From: an uncultured Croceitalea sp.
GTDB lineage: Bacteria > Bacteroidota > Bacteroidia > Flavobacteriales > Flavobacteriaceae
Direction: 5' to 3'
Length of the DNA: 64,000 bases
Assembly (NCBI GenBank): GCA_947499565.1
Contig: CANMOV010000001.1
Span: forward strand, 930,001-994,000
Both the position numbers and the translations under genes were made by a program. Within the stretch, counting starts at the first letter, position 1. Each line of letters opens with the position of its first letter. Positions 1 through 9,025 of this stretch are shown here, piece after piece. The notes beneath the pieces were generated by a model. That model made no database searches and was not told the origin of the DNA. It was given only the letters and a program-made list of their open reading frames with translations.

Positions 1-1022
1 AAGAAGTCACCAATGAAGATATTGCCGAAGTAGTAGCTAAATGGACGGGGATTCCAGTAACAAAGATGCTGCAAAGCGAGCGAGAAAAATTGTTACAGCT
101 AGAAGATGTTTTGCACAAAAGAGTTGTTGGGCAAGAAGAGGCTATTGAAGCCGTATCAGATGCTATCAGACGCAGCAGAACGGGTTTACATGATACAAAA
201 AAGCCTATAGGTTCTTTTATGTTCTTAGGTACTACTGGAGTGGGTAAGACTGAGTTAGCAAAAACGCTTGCTGCCTATTTATTTGACGATGAAAATGCAA
301 TGACCCGTATTGATATGAGTGAATACCAAGAACGCCACTCGGTAAGCAGATTAGTGGGTGCTCCTCCAGGATATGTAGGTTATGATGAAGGCGGTCAATT
401 GACCGAAGCAGTTAGGAGAAGACCCTATTCCGTAATTCTTTTAGATGAGATTGAAAAAGCACACCCAGATACATTTAATATTTTACTTCAAGTATTAGAT
501 GAAGGTAGGCTAACAGATAATAAAGGCCGAATTGCAGATTTTAAAAACTGTATCATTATTATGACCAGTAATATGGGAAGCCATATTATTCAAGAAAAGT
601 TTGAGAATAATACAGACTTACATACTGCTACCGAAGCAGCAAGGATTGAAGTCTTAGGGCTTTTAAAAAAGACGATACGCCCTGAATTTTTAAATAGAAT
701 TGATGATATTATAATGTTTACCCCGCTTAATAAAGAAGACATAAAACAAATAGTTGGTATTCAATTAGAGCAATTAAAAAAGATGTTGCTTAAGCAAAAT
801 ATTACATTAGATGCAACTGATGAAGCTATAACTTATTTAAGCACTAAGGGATTTGATGTGCAGTATGGCGCTAGACCTATAAAAAGGATAATTCAGAAAG
901 AAGTCCTGAATAAGCTATCAAAACAGCTTTTGGCGGGTACCATTAAAAATGAAAGCATTATCCTAATAGACTCATTTGATGAAAAACTGGTATTTCGAAA
1001 TCAGAATGAACTGGTAAAATAA
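1..1022 (+). CDS. clpB: ATP-dependent chaperone ClpB, C-terminal part (5' end outside window)
   Basis: ClpB is a cytoplasmic hexameric AAA+ disaggregase that works with DnaK to pull proteins out of aggregates. The reading frame is already open at base 3 and encodes the linker VAKWTGIPV just before the methionine codon at 66, so that codon is internal. Visible are the second nucleotide-binding domain with Walker [11 protein letters not shown], Walker [12 protein letters not shown], the sensor region ending at PEFLNRID and the C-terminal small domain with GARPIKR. The N-terminal domain, first ATPase domain and most of the middle coiled coil lie upstream. A hairpin terminator follows directly. 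ClpB is preferred over ClpA/ClpC because of the WTGIPV linker and the C-terminal domain form. Confidence 0.95.
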   Translation, partial: EVTNEDIAEVVAKWTGIPVTKMLQSEREKLLQLEDVLHKRVVGQEEAIEAVSDAIRRSRTGLHDTKKPIGSFMFLGTTGVGKTELAKTLAAYLFDDENAMTRIDMSEYQERHSVSRLVGAPPGYVGYDEGGQLTEAVRRRPYSVILLDEIEKAHPDTFNILLQVLDEGRLTDNKGRIADFKNCIIIMTSNMGSHIIQEKFENNTDLHTATEAARIEVLGLLKKTIRPEFLNRIDDIIMFTPLNKEDIKQIVGIQLEQLKKMLLKQNITLDATDEAITYLSTKGFDVQYGARPIKRIIQKEVLNKLSKQLLAGTIKNESIILIDSFDEKLVFRNQNELVK

Positions 1023-1044
1023 CCTACATATAATAGTTTTATAT

Positions 1045-1075
1045 AAAAGGCATCCTATTTGGGTGCCTTTTTAAA
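1045..1075 (+). terminator. Rho-independent terminator after clpB
   Basis: The left arm AAAAGGCATCC (1045-1055) pairs with GGGTGCCTTTT (1061-1071) around a five-base loop, with one G-T pair, and ends in a T run. It closes the clpB transcript before the TetR gene. Confidence 0.8.
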
Positions 1076-1126
1076 TACCATGCAGTATATATTTTTTCTA
1101 TCTTAGCTAGCACCAAACTATTTATC

Positions 1127-1723
1127 ATGTCTACCAAAGCGGAACGAACCACACAGTATATTATAGAAACTGTTGCTCCCATTTTTAATAAGCATGGCTA
1201 TGTAGGTACCAGTATGAGTCACTTAACTGAAGCAACTGGTCTTACTAAAGGTGCTATCTATGGTAATTTTGAAAATAAAGAAGCACTAGCTTTAGATGCA
1301 TTTCAGTTCAACAGGAAGCTTTTATTAAACAAAGTAGACGAATTATTAAGTGTAGATGGAAACTCTTTAGATAAAATTTATTCTCTTATAAATTTTTACA
1401 GGCAATATGATGTTTTTACTTTGCAAATGGGGGGGTGTCCAATTTTAAATATTGGGGTAGATGCACAGCATAATAATTCTATGTTAGCTGCTGCAAACAA
1501 AGAAACCATTAAAGAAGTTGAGGGGAAAATAGCTTTAGTAATTGAAAATGGTGTTAATGCCGATGAAATGAAAATTCCCGTTCCTCCGCTACAATTCGCA
1601 AAACAACTTTATACTATACTTCAAGGTGCAGTGGCCATGGCTACCATGACGAGAGACAGAAAGTATTTGGTAAACACAATGGCCTATTTAGAACTTTTAG
1701 TAAAAAAAGAAATTACAAAATAG
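1127..1723 (+). CDS. TetR/AcrR family transcriptional regulator
   Basis: This 198-residue protein is a probable one-component repressor. The N-terminal helix-turn-helix is recognisable from TSMSHLTEATGLTKGAIYGNF (residues about 26-46), the classical TetR DNA-binding signature, followed by a less conserved ligand-binding helical domain. The start at 1127 is the first methionine after the clpB terminator; a weak promoter-like TATCTTAG lies at 1099-1106. Its stop codon is one base from the convergent PorP-like gene. No efflux pump or enzyme gene lies next to it in the same direction, so its target cannot be named from context. Ligand unknown. Confidence 0.9.
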   Translation: MSTKAERTTQYIIETVAPIFNKHGYVGTSMSHLTEATGLTKGAIYGNFENKEALALDAFQFNRKLLLNKVDELLSVDGNSLDKIYSLINFYRQYDVFTLQMGGCPILNIGVDAQHNNSMLAAANKETIKEVEGKIALVIENGVNADEMKIPVPPLQFAKQLYTILQGAVAMATMTRDRKYLVNTMAYLELLVKKEITK

Positions 1724-1724
1724 T

Positions 1725-3254
1725 TTATTTTCTTACCCTAAAAATCCAAGTCTTTTCTTGATACTTACCATTTAGATTACTATTTCTTGCTTTTCGGGCC
1801 TCCTCAATAGTATTGTATTTTGCTAAGTAAACGTAATTGTAGTTGTTCTGGGTTCTATAGAAGGATTTAGGTTCTAAGCCCTTATCTTTCATAGATTTCA
1901 TAAAAGCATTGAAATACTTTTCAGTACCAAAAACATTTGCAATTAGATAAAATCCCGGGGCTAATCCTTCAATTGTTGTGCTAGTAACTTCCTCATACTT
2001 CTCATTTGGCAACACTTCAACTTCTTTTGTTTGTTCTAGACTTGCTATACTATCTAAGCGATTACGTTCTCGAAAAATAGCAGCTTCCTTTTCTTTAACT
2101 ATAGCTATAGAATCCATCCTTCTTTTTGTAACTTCTTGCTCCAAAATTTTCCTTCGACTTTCTTTTTCCGCAGCATCCGCTTCTATTCTATTTTGCTCCT
2201 CCTGTGCTTTAGCCGCTGCTTTTATTTCTTTTCTACTTTTCTTTTTCTTGGCATCCTTTCTTTTATCTACTTTCTTCTCCTTTTGATCCTTTAACTTCTC
2301 CTCTGGGATTTCTTCAATTTCTTCTTCAACTTCAAAACCAACTACCTTTTTTCTCATATCGCCTTTACCAAAATGATAAGATGCCACTAACTCAAAAGTT
2401 GGGTCTTCATTGTCAAGTTCTGTACCAGTTCCAAACTCAACCAACCCTCCAATAGAGAACTCACCAAATAAAGTAGCGCCTATTCCTCCAGACGGTCCGT
2501 AAAAACTATTATATCCTCCTTGCACCCAAAACTTTGAAGTAGACAATAACACATTTCCTCCATACTGTATATCATAATCAGGAATAGATTTTATATACAA
2601 TACTGGTCTAACAAAATTATTATCAATTGAAGGGAAAAGAACAATCGGGAAATCATTACTAATTGTTCCAACAAAAACTTTGCTGTTTTCATTCATTTCG
2701 CTCTGCGAAAAATTATAGTGCACACTATTTTCTAATGAAGCTCCAATATTAAAATTATTTATGTTCAAACGAATCCCGGGTGAAAATTGACCAATAAAAT
2801 TACTAGTTCCCGCCAAATCAGATACATCCGATCCTGTATTGAATCTATCATCAGCTAATTCTTGAGTAAATAAATAAATATTTGCCCCAATAATTAAATT
2901 CATATTTGGTTGCAGTGAAAAAGATTGAGCAAAATTTAAAACACCACCTGTATTTAAAAAAGTTCCTGTATTATGTTGTAAAAAACCAAGCCCGATTGCT
3001 GTTGAAGAATTTATGGTATGTGAGTAATTTAGAAATAAGCTTGTAGGGTCTCCATCTACCGTTTGCCATTGCCAGCGCGTCCATAAAGAAAGTGCTCTTG
3101 GATTATTCCAATCTAAAGTGTAACTAGGATTTAATAAACTAGAATTAAACTGGGTTAAAGAATGTTGCCTAAAATCACTTGGTAAAACGACTTCTTGCCC
3201 AAATAGTTTACAACCAAATAATAATATAAAAGAAATAACTATAATTCTTCGCAT
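1725..3254 (-). CDS. PorP/SprF-family outer-membrane protein with coiled-coil and SPOR-like C-terminal extension
   Basis: PorP/SprF proteins are outer-membrane beta-barrels tied to type IX secretion and gliding adhesins in Bacteroidota. Residues 1-19 form a signal peptide ending at FGQ. Residues about 20-300 hold the barrel with typical features (LNPSYTLDWN near the start, repeated GxGxxxH strands). At 509 residues it is much longer than the usual 300-350. The extra part is a charged Lys/Glu-rich coiled coil (about 310-405) and a C-terminal domain (about 425-509, GFYLIANVFG to WIFRVRK) that resembles SPOR-type peptidoglycan-binding folds. Unlike many family members it has no large adhesin gene beside it, so its partner is unknown. 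The family call is fairly sure; the C-terminal fold is inferred. Confidence 0.8.
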   Translation of the reverse strand: MRRIIVISFILLFGCKLFGQEVVLPSDFRQHSLTQFNSSLLNPSYTLDWNNPRALSLWTRWQWQTVDGDPTSLFLNYSHTINSSTAIGLGFLQHNTGTFLNTGGVLNFAQSFSLQPNMNLIIGANIYLFTQELADDRFNTGSDVSDLAGTSNFIGQFSPGIRLNINNFNIGASLENSVHYNFSQSEMNENSKVFVGTISNDFPIVLFPSIDNNFVRPVLYIKSIPDYDIQYGGNVLLSTSKFWVQGGYNSFYGPSGGIGATLFGEFSIGGLVEFGTGTELDNEDPTFELVASYHFGKGDMRKKVVGFEVEEEIEEIPEEKLKDQKEKKVDKRKDAKKKKSRKEIKAAAKAQEEQNRIEADAAEKESRRKILEQEVTKRRMDSIAIVKEKEAAIFRERNRLDSIASLEQTKEVEVLPNEKYEEVTSTTIEGLAPGFYLIANVFGTEKYFNAFMKSMKDKGLEPKSFYRTQNNYNYVYLAKYNTIEEARKARNSNLNGKYQEKTWIFRVRK

Positions 3255-3277
3255 ATAGAAAACTAAAAATTAAACAC

Positions 3278-3287
3278 TATTTTTAGG
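3278..3287 (+). promoter_or_regulatory. Promoter-like element TATTTTTAGG
   Basis: A TATTTTTAGG element lies 20 bases before the phosphatase ATG at 3308. It differs from the Bacteroidota minus-7 consensus TAnnTTTG at the last position. The identical ten bases occur before the DegP-like gene and the TonB receptor gene in this window. Confidence 0.4.
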
Positions 3288-3307
3288 ACAATCAAGTATA
3301 TCTGAAT

Positions 3308-3859
3308 ATGAAAATTACAATGAAGTTTAAAGCAATTAGTCTATTAAAAGTGTATTTGTTTGTCTCTATAGCCGTGGGGATTATCAGCTGTAACAATAAA
3401 GATACAGAAATAAAAGCTGACCCAATAGTCTCTACTTTTTATTTAATTCGGCATGCGGAAAAAGATAGAACAGACCCATCAAATTCCAATCCAGAATTAA
3501 ATCAAGATGGTTTAGGAAGAGCTATTAAATGGGCTGAAATTTTTGAACCAATAGATTTAGATGTTATTTACTCCACAAATTATGAGCGTACTTCAATGAC
3601 CGCGGCACCCACTTCTATAAAAAAGGATATTAATGTTACCTATTACAATCCCAGCGATATTGATATTGAGGCTTTAAAATCTGAAAACTTAAGTAAAGAT
3701 GTACTAATCGTTGGTCATAGTAATACAACACCAATGATGGTTAATAAACTTGTAGGTTATGAAAAGTATGAGGCTATGGATGACACAGACAATAGCAGCC
3801 TTTTTATAGTTCGAATCATTGATAGCGTAGCTACAGATATCCGGCTCAATATGAACTAG
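3308..3859 (+). CDS. Histidine phosphatase family lipoprotein (SixA-like)
   Basis: A 183-residue protein of the phosphoglycerate-mutase/histidine phosphatase superfamily. The catalytic RHA motif sits in FYLIRHAEKDRT and the second histidine in VLIVGHSNTT; both key histidines are present. The N-terminus is hydrophobic and ends in the lipobox-like IISC, so the mature protein is probably lipid-anchored, facing the periplasm or outer membrane. Translation may start at the first ATG or at MKFKAI four codons later. The stop codon overlaps by four bases with the convergent lipoprotein gene. Substrate is unknown; small family members of this kind act on phosphoproteins or phosphate esters. Confidence 0.85.
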   Translation: MKITMKFKAISLLKVYLFVSIAVGIISCNNKDTEIKADPIVSTFYLIRHAEKDRTDPSNSNPELNQDGLGRAIKWAEIFEPIDLDVIYSTNYERTSMTAAPTSIKKDINVTYYNPSDIDIEALKSENLSKDVLIVGHSNTTPMMVNKLVGYEKYEAMDDTDNSSLFIVRIIDSVATDIRLNMN

Positions 3860-4602
3860 TTTAGTGATAAAACTTTGACACTATCTAGTTCTATTTTTGA
3901 TAGTAATTCCAACCCTTTAGTTTCAAATAGACTATCTATTTTAAAAATAGATACCTTTTTATCTATGGGCTTTAGATTGTTATAATCAACAAAACGAATA
4001 CCCTCAACATAACGCTCGTTATAGGCTTCTCTAAAGCGTATGCCGCCTCCATCAACATGAAATTCATACGCTAAAAAATCAGGCTTATAAGTTTCTTTAT
4101 TAAACCAATATAGATAGGTATCATCAAAATCCTCTCCGCCATCTTTTTGACTAAATGTTACCTTAACTTTGTAGTAGGCATTATCACCTATTTTTCTTTC
4201 TCCAAGAAGTTCTTTTTTTACTGCAGGATCGTTTAATCCGTAAGGCAGGCGAGCAAAATAATGCACCGAGTTCACGGAATTAGAATAACGCGTAGCAATA
4301 GAATCCGAAACATCAATTAAACTATCATTAAAAAATCGTTTAAAATAGTTATGCCCTTTTACATCAGTAATTCTAAGGGAGTCAGTATAAGTAATTCGTT
4401 TTAGTATTTTCTTTCCTTCAAAAACTTCAGAAATATATTTTCTATCTCTAAATAAAAAGGATACTTGTTTCTCGCTGTGTAGCTTACCGCCGCTTATTGC
4501 AATAGATTTATTAACAATATCCTGAGCCGTTAGTTGTTTTTTTGTTTCGCCAACACAGGCATTTAAAGCTACTATTAGTAAAAAAAGAATTATTTTTTTC
4601 AT
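3856..4602 (-). CDS. Lipoprotein, probable DUF6503 family
   Basis: A 248-residue predicted lipoprotein with the signal sequence [16 protein letters not shown] (lipobox ALNAC). The mature part begins with [11 protein letters not shown] and contains [28 protein letters not shown] and [19 protein letters not shown], a pattern I associate with the flavobacterial DUF6503 family; this assignment is from memory. The shape suggests an all-beta periplasmic or outer-membrane lipoprotein that may bind a lipid, but no function is established. It is divergent from smpB (77 bases apart) and convergent with the histidine phosphatase. Confidence 0.7.
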   Translation of the reverse strand: MKKIILFLLIVALNACVGETKKQLTAQDIVNKSIAISGGKLHSEKQVSFLFRDRKYISEVFEGKKILKRITYTDSLRITDVKGHNYFKRFFNDSLIDVSDSIATRYSNSVNSVHYFARLPYGLNDPAVKKELLGERKIGDNAYYKVKVTFSQKDGGEDFDDTYLYWFNKETYKPDFLAYEFHVDGGGIRFREAYNERYVEGIRFVDYNNLKPIDKKVSIFKIDSLFETKGLELLSKIELDSVKVLSLN

Positions 4603-4665
4603 TTGCCTTCTGTCGGTATTTATACCTAAATCTTTACATTACAAGCTTACTAATTTTAGAGTTCT

Positions 4666-4673
4666 TATTTTTG
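4666..4673 (+). promoter_or_regulatory. smpB minus-7 element TATTTTTG
   Basis: The element matches the Bacteroidota consensus TAnnTTTG exactly and ends only six bases before the smpB ATG. Transcription would start at or within a few bases of the start codon, giving a leaderless or near-leaderless mRNA. Confidence 0.6.
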
Positions 4674-4679
4674 CAATCC

Positions 4680-5141
4680 ATGCAAAAAAACATCAACATA
4701 AAAAATAAGCGTGCCAAGTTTGATTATGAAATCTTGGATAAATATACTGCAGGAATTGTTCTTGGCGGAACAGAAATTAAATCTATTCGTTTGGGCAAAG
4801 CATCGTTATCGCAAAGCTTTTGTGAATTTAATGAAGCTGGTGAACTTTTTGTGGTTAATATGCAGATTGATGAATACAGCCATGGGGGTCATTACAACCA
4901 CAAACCTAAGGCAACACGTAAGTTATTATTAAATAAGAAGGAGCTGAAAAAACTACGTCGAGAAGTAACCACATCTGGGAATACTATTGTGCCTATAAAT
5001 CTTTTTTTAAATGATAGGGGTTTAGCAAAAATAAACGTAGGTCTTGCAAGAGGTAAAAAAGAATACGATAAACGAGAGACTATAAAAGATAGAGATAATA
5101 AAAGAAACCTATCTAGACTTAAAAAAAGTTTTAATAATTAG
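4680..5141 (+). CDS. smpB: SsrA-binding protein SmpB
   Basis: SmpB binds tmRNA and brings it to stalled ribosomes in trans-translation. The 153-residue product shows the family core: [21 protein letters not shown], the SYGGH-like [20 protein letters not shown], and the basic tail [15 protein letters not shown] that enters the ribosomal mRNA channel. The frame is open further upstream to 4542, but family alignment and the promoter at 4666-4673 both place the start at 4680. The end overlaps pcm by four bases, tail to tail. The tmRNA gene itself was not found in this window. Confidence 0.97.
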   Translation: MQKNINIKNKRAKFDYEILDKYTAGIVLGGTEIKSIRLGKASLSQSFCEFNEAGELFVVNMQIDEYSHGGHYNHKPKATRKLLLNKKELKKLRREVTTSGNTIVPINLFLNDRGLAKINVGLARGKKEYDKRETIKDRDNKRNLSRLKKSFNN

Positions 5142-5779
5142 TTTTTATTTTCAAGTAAGGGAACAAACCTAAAATTCCCTAATTCCTTTTTCTCAAATTC
5201 TTTTTCAGATTTTCTAAGATAAAGAGTCATTATTTGTTCGTCTATTCCAACAGGAATTACCAACCTTCCCCCTATTTTTAATTGCGCCAGCAATGGTTTT
5301 GGAACATTTGGCGCCCCAGCGGTAACTATAATTCCATCAAAAGGTGCTTCTTCCTCTAATCCTTTATAACCATCACCAAAAATCACCTTCTTTGGTCGGT
5401 ATCCCATTTTACTAAAAAACAATTTGGTTTTTTTAAATAACTCTTGTTGGCGTTCTATGGTATAAACCTTTGCCTTTAGATTTAACAAAACAGCAGTTTG
5501 GTAACCACTACCCGTGCCTATTTCTAATATTTTGTGATTCGGTTTTAGTTGTAAAAGTTCTGTTTGAAAAGCAACTGTATAGGGTTGCGAAATAGTCTGC
5601 TCTGCACCTATAGGAAACGCTTTATCTTGGTATGCATGAGCTTCAAATCCACTATCTAAAAATAAATGTCTCGGTATTTCTCTGATAGCGTTTAATACTT
5701 TTTCATCTGTAACTCCCTTTGATGCAACAACTTCTGCAAGTTTATTGCGCATCCCCCTATGTTTTAAAGTATCTCGCAT
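5138..5779 (-). CDS. pcm: Protein-L-isoaspartate O-methyltransferase
   Basis: This 213-residue SAM-dependent enzyme methylates isoaspartyl residues to start repair of aged proteins. Motifs seen are [22 protein letters not shown] with [10 protein letters not shown], the SAM-binding [15 protein letters not shown], and the post-I acidic residue in [25 protein letters not shown] and GGRLVIPVG complete the fold. Length is normal for the family. It runs opposite to the oxidoreductase gene that starts about 100 bases away. Confidence 0.95.
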   Translation of the reverse strand: MRDTLKHRGMRNKLAEVVASKGVTDEKVLNAIREIPRHLFLDSGFEAHAYQDKAFPIGAEQTISQPYTVAFQTELLQLKPNHKILEIGTGSGYQTAVLLNLKAKVYTIERQQELFKKTKLFFSKMGYRPKKVIFGDGYKGLEEEAPFDGIIVTAGAPNVPKPLLAQLKIGGRLVIPVGIDEQIMTLYLRKSEKEFEKKELGNFRFVPLLENKN

Positions 5780-5857
5780 GTTTTAGTTTGGTTCACGAAT
5801 TTAAAAAGTTCTTTGCGAACTTCCACAAAACCCTATCTCAAATTGATGCTATATCCG

Positions 5858-5865
5858 TATTTTTG
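5858..5865 (+). promoter_or_regulatory. Minus-7 element TATTTTTG for the Gfo/Idh/MocA gene
   Basis: An exact TAnnTTTG match 15 bases upstream of the ATG at 5881. It supports choosing that start over more upstream in-frame codons, which would place the promoter inside the coding sequence. Confidence 0.55.
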
Positions 5866-5880
5866 AAAAAACTGAATTTT

Positions 5881-6846
5881 ATGTTGAAAGTTGGCGTTCT
5901 CGGCGCAGGACATTTAGGGAAAATTCACCTTAGATTACTCAATCAATCAAAAAAGTATGAGCTAATTGGTTTTTATGACCCAGATGAAATTAATGGCAAA
6001 AAAGTAAGTGATGAATTTGGGTATGCTTACTTTAAAAATATAAATCAATTAATTGATAATGTTGATGTTATTGATATTGTAACCCCTACCCTTTCACATT
6101 ATGATTGTGCTAAAAAGGCTATCGAAAAAGAGAAACATATTTTTATTGAAAAACCCATAACAAATACGCTTAAGGAAGCAGAATCGTTATTAGATTTGGC
6201 TAAGAAGTATGGGATAAAGGGGCAAGTTGGTCATGTAGAACGATTTAATCCCGCATTTATAGCTGTAAAAGACAAAATTGAAAATCCTATGTTTATTGAA
6301 ACGCATAGGTTGGCAGAATTTAACCCAAGGGGTACTGATGTTCCTGTAGTATTAGATTTAATGATTCATGACATCGATGCGATTTTAAGTGTAGTAAATT
6401 CAGAAGTTAAACGCATTAATGCTAGCGGTGTATCAGTTATTAGCAATTCTCCTGATATTGCCAATGCACGGATTGAGTTTAAAAATGGATGTGTTGCAAA
6501 CCTAACCGCCAGTAGAATTTCGCTTAAAAACATGCGTAAGTCCCGATTTTTTCAAAAAGATGCATATATCTCCGTAGATTTTTTAGAGAAAAAAGTGGAG
6601 GTGGTTAAAATGAAAGATGCTCCTGATAATCCAGGGGATTTTGATATGATATTACAAAATGCTGAAGGTCTTAAAAAGCAGATTTATTTTGAAAATCCGG
6701 AAATAGCTGTAAATAATGCCATATTAGACGAACTGGAAGCCTTTGCCGATGCTATAATTAACAATACAGAACCTGTTGTATCTCTAAAGCAAGGTACAAA
6801 CGCTTTACGGGTTGCACTGCAAGTTATTAAAGCTTTCAACGAGTAA
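5881..6846 (+). CDS. Gfo/Idh/MocA family NAD(P)-dependent oxidoreductase
   Basis: A 321-residue oxidoreductase. The N-terminal Rossmann domain shows VGVLGAGHLGKIHLRLL, and the family EKP motif is seen as HIFIEKPITNTL; the C-terminal alpha/beta domain starts near HVERFNPAF. The ORF extends upstream to 5719, but the Rossmann start and a promoter at 5858 favour the ATG at 5881. Members act on sugars, inositols or related alcohols; the substrate is not readable here. It leads the rightward run that includes the dehydrogenase and DUF1015 genes, with a 39-base gap to the next gene. Confidence 0.9.
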   Translation: MLKVGVLGAGHLGKIHLRLLNQSKKYELIGFYDPDEINGKKVSDEFGYAYFKNINQLIDNVDVIDIVTPTLSHYDCAKKAIEKEKHIFIEKPITNTLKEAESLLDLAKKYGIKGQVGHVERFNPAFIAVKDKIENPMFIETHRLAEFNPRGTDVPVVLDLMIHDIDAILSVVNSEVKRINASGVSVISNSPDIANARIEFKNGCVANLTASRISLKNMRKSRFFQKDAYISVDFLEKKVEVVKMKDAPDNPGDFDMILQNAEGLKKQIYFENPEIAVNNAILDELEAFADAIINNTEPVVSLKQGTNALRVALQVIKAFNE

Positions 6847-6885
6847 AACGCCCTAAGTATTAAGAATTAAAAACATAAAACCAAT

Positions 6886-7773
6886 ATGAATACAATAGCA
6901 GTCATAGGCGCCGGGACAATGGGCAATGGTATTGCGCATGTTTTTGCTCAAAATGGATTAAAAGTAAACTTAATAGATATCGCACAGGATTCTCTAGATA
7001 AAGGGATTGCTACCATTACTAAAAACTTAGATAGAATGTTATCTAAGGAGCGTATTTCTGAAGATGACAAACAAAGCACACTTTCAAACATAAATACTTT
7101 TACAGAATTAAAAAGCGGTGTTGCTAAAACTGACTTGGTGGTTGAAGCTGCTACCGAAAATTTGGATATCAAATTAAGCATCTTTAAAGAACTAGATGAG
7201 TTATGCGACTCTGAAACAATTTTGGCGACAAATACCTCTTCCATTTCCATAACACAAATAGGAGCAGTAACAAATCGTCCGGAGAAAGTTATTGGAATGC
7301 ACTTTATGAATCCAGTTCCGATTATGAAGTTAGTAGAAATCATAAGAGGTTACAGTACTTCTGATGAAATCACAAATACTATTATGGAGCTTTCAAAAAA
7401 GCTTGGAAAAACACCTACAGAAGTTAATGACTATCCTGGTTTTGTTGCAAATAGGATTTTAATGCCCATGCTTAACGAAGCTATAGAAACACTATACAAT
7501 GGAGTAGCCGGCGTAAATGAAATTGATACCGTAATGAAACTAGGAATGGCACATCCAATGGGACCATTGCAATTAGCGGATTTTATCGGATTAGATGTTT
7601 GTCTTTCTATTCTTAATGTTATGTATGATGGTTTTAAAAATCCAAAATACGCCCCTTGCCCACTTCTGGTAAATATGGTAATGGCTGGTAAATTAGGAGT
7701 GAAATCTGGTGAAGGTTTTTATGACTATTCAGAATCAAGGAAAGCAGAAAAAGTGGCGCCTCAATTTAACTAG
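6886..7773 (+). CDS. 3-hydroxybutyryl-CoA (3-hydroxyacyl-CoA) dehydrogenase
   Basis: A 295-residue NAD-dependent dehydrogenase that interconverts 3-hydroxyacyl-CoA and 3-ketoacyl-CoA. Seen are the dinucleotide-binding IGAGTMGNGIAHVFAQNG, the catalytic region GMHFMNPVPIMKLVEI with its histidine, and the C-terminal dimerisation domain with HPMGPLQLADFIGLD. Size fits the stand-alone short-chain enzyme (Hbd/PaaH type) rather than the FadB fusion. It is followed by DUF1015 after five bases, so the two are probably co-transcribed. Physiological role could be fatty-acid or amino-acid breakdown. Confidence 0.93.
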   Translation: MNTIAVIGAGTMGNGIAHVFAQNGLKVNLIDIAQDSLDKGIATITKNLDRMLSKERISEDDKQSTLSNINTFTELKSGVAKTDLVVEAATENLDIKLSIFKELDELCDSETILATNTSSISITQIGAVTNRPEKVIGMHFMNPVPIMKLVEIIRGYSTSDEITNTIMELSKKLGKTPTEVNDYPGFVANRILMPMLNEAIETLYNGVAGVNEIDTVMKLGMAHPMGPLQLADFIGLDVCLSILNVMYDGFKNPKYAPCPLLVNMVMAGKLGVKSGEGFYDYSESRKAEKVAPQFN

Positions 7774-7778
7774 TTAAG

Positions 7779-9014
7779 ATGGCTACTATAAAACCATTTA
7801 GAGCTATTCGACCAACCAAGGATAAGGTTGCTTTTGTGGCTTCACGTTCTTATGAGGAATATCAAGAAGATGAACTACAATCAATCTTAAAGTTTAATCC
7901 CTTTTCTTTTTTACACATTATTAATCCTGGTTTTAAATTTGAAAAGTCCATTACCGGTAAAGAACGTTTTAAACTTGTACGCAATAGGTATTTAGAATTT
8001 TTAGAAGACACTGTTTTTGAAAAAGACGAATCGCCATGTTTTTATCTTTATGAAATAACCAATACTAATTTTAAAAGCTTAGGGCTTTTCTGCGCTACGA
8101 GTGTTGAAGATTATAGAAGTAATACCATAAAAAAACATGAGGATACGATAGAAAAAAGGGAAGTACTATTTGCTGATTATCTTAAGACAGTAGGTTTTAA
8201 TGCAGAACCTGTATTAATGACTTACAAAGATGATATTGTTATTGCTAGCATTTTAGAAAAAGAAATACAAAAAGACCCTACCTATAATTTTACCACTACG
8301 GATAAAGTTAAGCATCAACTTTGGAAGATTACCAATGAAGAAACGATTGGGGTATTACAAGATAATTTTGCAAAGATGGATGCACTTTATATTGCAGATG
8401 GGCATCACAGGAGTGCTTCTTCAAACCTTTTGGCAAAAGAATTGAGCGCTGTAAACAAGGAACATTCTGGAAGTGAGTCTTATAATTTTTTTATGAGTTA
8501 TCTAATTCCGGAATCCGAAGTCAAGATTTATGAATTCAATCGGATGGTAAGAGATTTAAATGGACTTACTAAAGAAGAGTTTCTAATACAGTTGGATACT
8601 ATTTATCGCATTGAGAAAAAGGAAGATGGAATATATAAACCCTCCAAAAAACATCATTTTAGCATGTATTTAGATGGTGAGTTTTATTCGCTTTACTTGC
8701 GAAAAAAAGTCTATCAGTTTACAGATTCGCTTAGCAAATTAGATACTCAAATACTATACAAAACAATTTTAGAACCTATTTTAGGTATTTCTGACCTAAG
8801 GAACGACAAACGTATTTCTTATGGTTATGGAAAATACAATCTAATCAAAATGAAGGATAATATAGATAGTGGAAGTTTTGCTGTAGGTTTTGGTTTAGTA
8901 CCCATAACTGTTGCTGAAATTAAAGCTATTGCAGACGCAGGCTTGGTAATGCCACCAAAAAGCACCTATATAGAACCTAAGTTACGTAGTGGTCTAACTA
9001 TTTATGAAATATAA
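7779..9014 (+). CDS. DUF1015 family protein
   Basis: A 411-residue protein of the DUF1015 family, recognisable from IKPFRAIRPTKDKV at the start, NPFSFLHIINPG, FYLYEITN, the YIADGHHRSASS motif in the middle and PITVAEIKAIADAGLVMPPKSTYIEPKLRSGL at the end, a motif also seen in family members from other phyla. The conserved ADGHHR suggests an active or metal-binding site, but no function is established. Elsewhere the family often sits near serine biosynthesis genes; here it lies between a hydroxyacyl-CoA dehydrogenase and a YggS gene. Confidence 0.88.
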   Translation: MATIKPFRAIRPTKDKVAFVASRSYEEYQEDELQSILKFNPFSFLHIINPGFKFEKSITGKERFKLVRNRYLEFLEDTVFEKDESPCFYLYEITNTNFKSLGLFCATSVEDYRSNTIKKHEDTIEKREVLFADYLKTVGFNAEPVLMTYKDDIVIASILEKEIQKDPTYNFTTTDKVKHQLWKITNEETIGVLQDNFAKMDALYIADGHHRSASSNLLAKELSAVNKEHSGSESYNFFMSYLIPESEVKIYEFNRMVRDLNGLTKEEFLIQLDTIYRIEKKEDGIYKPSKKHHFSMYLDGEFYSLYLRKKVYQFTDSLSKLDTQILYKTILEPILGISDLRNDKRISYGYGKYNLIKMKDNIDSGSFAVGFGLVPITVAEIKAIADAGLVMPPKSTYIEPKLRSGLTIYEI

Positions 9015-9025
9015 AATTGCTATAC

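Noticed and set aside
4542-4679. Longer SmpB start with a 46-residue hydrophobic extension
   Set aside because: The extension would lie in the divergent promoter region, is absent from SmpB proteins and conflicts with the exact minus-7 element at 4666.
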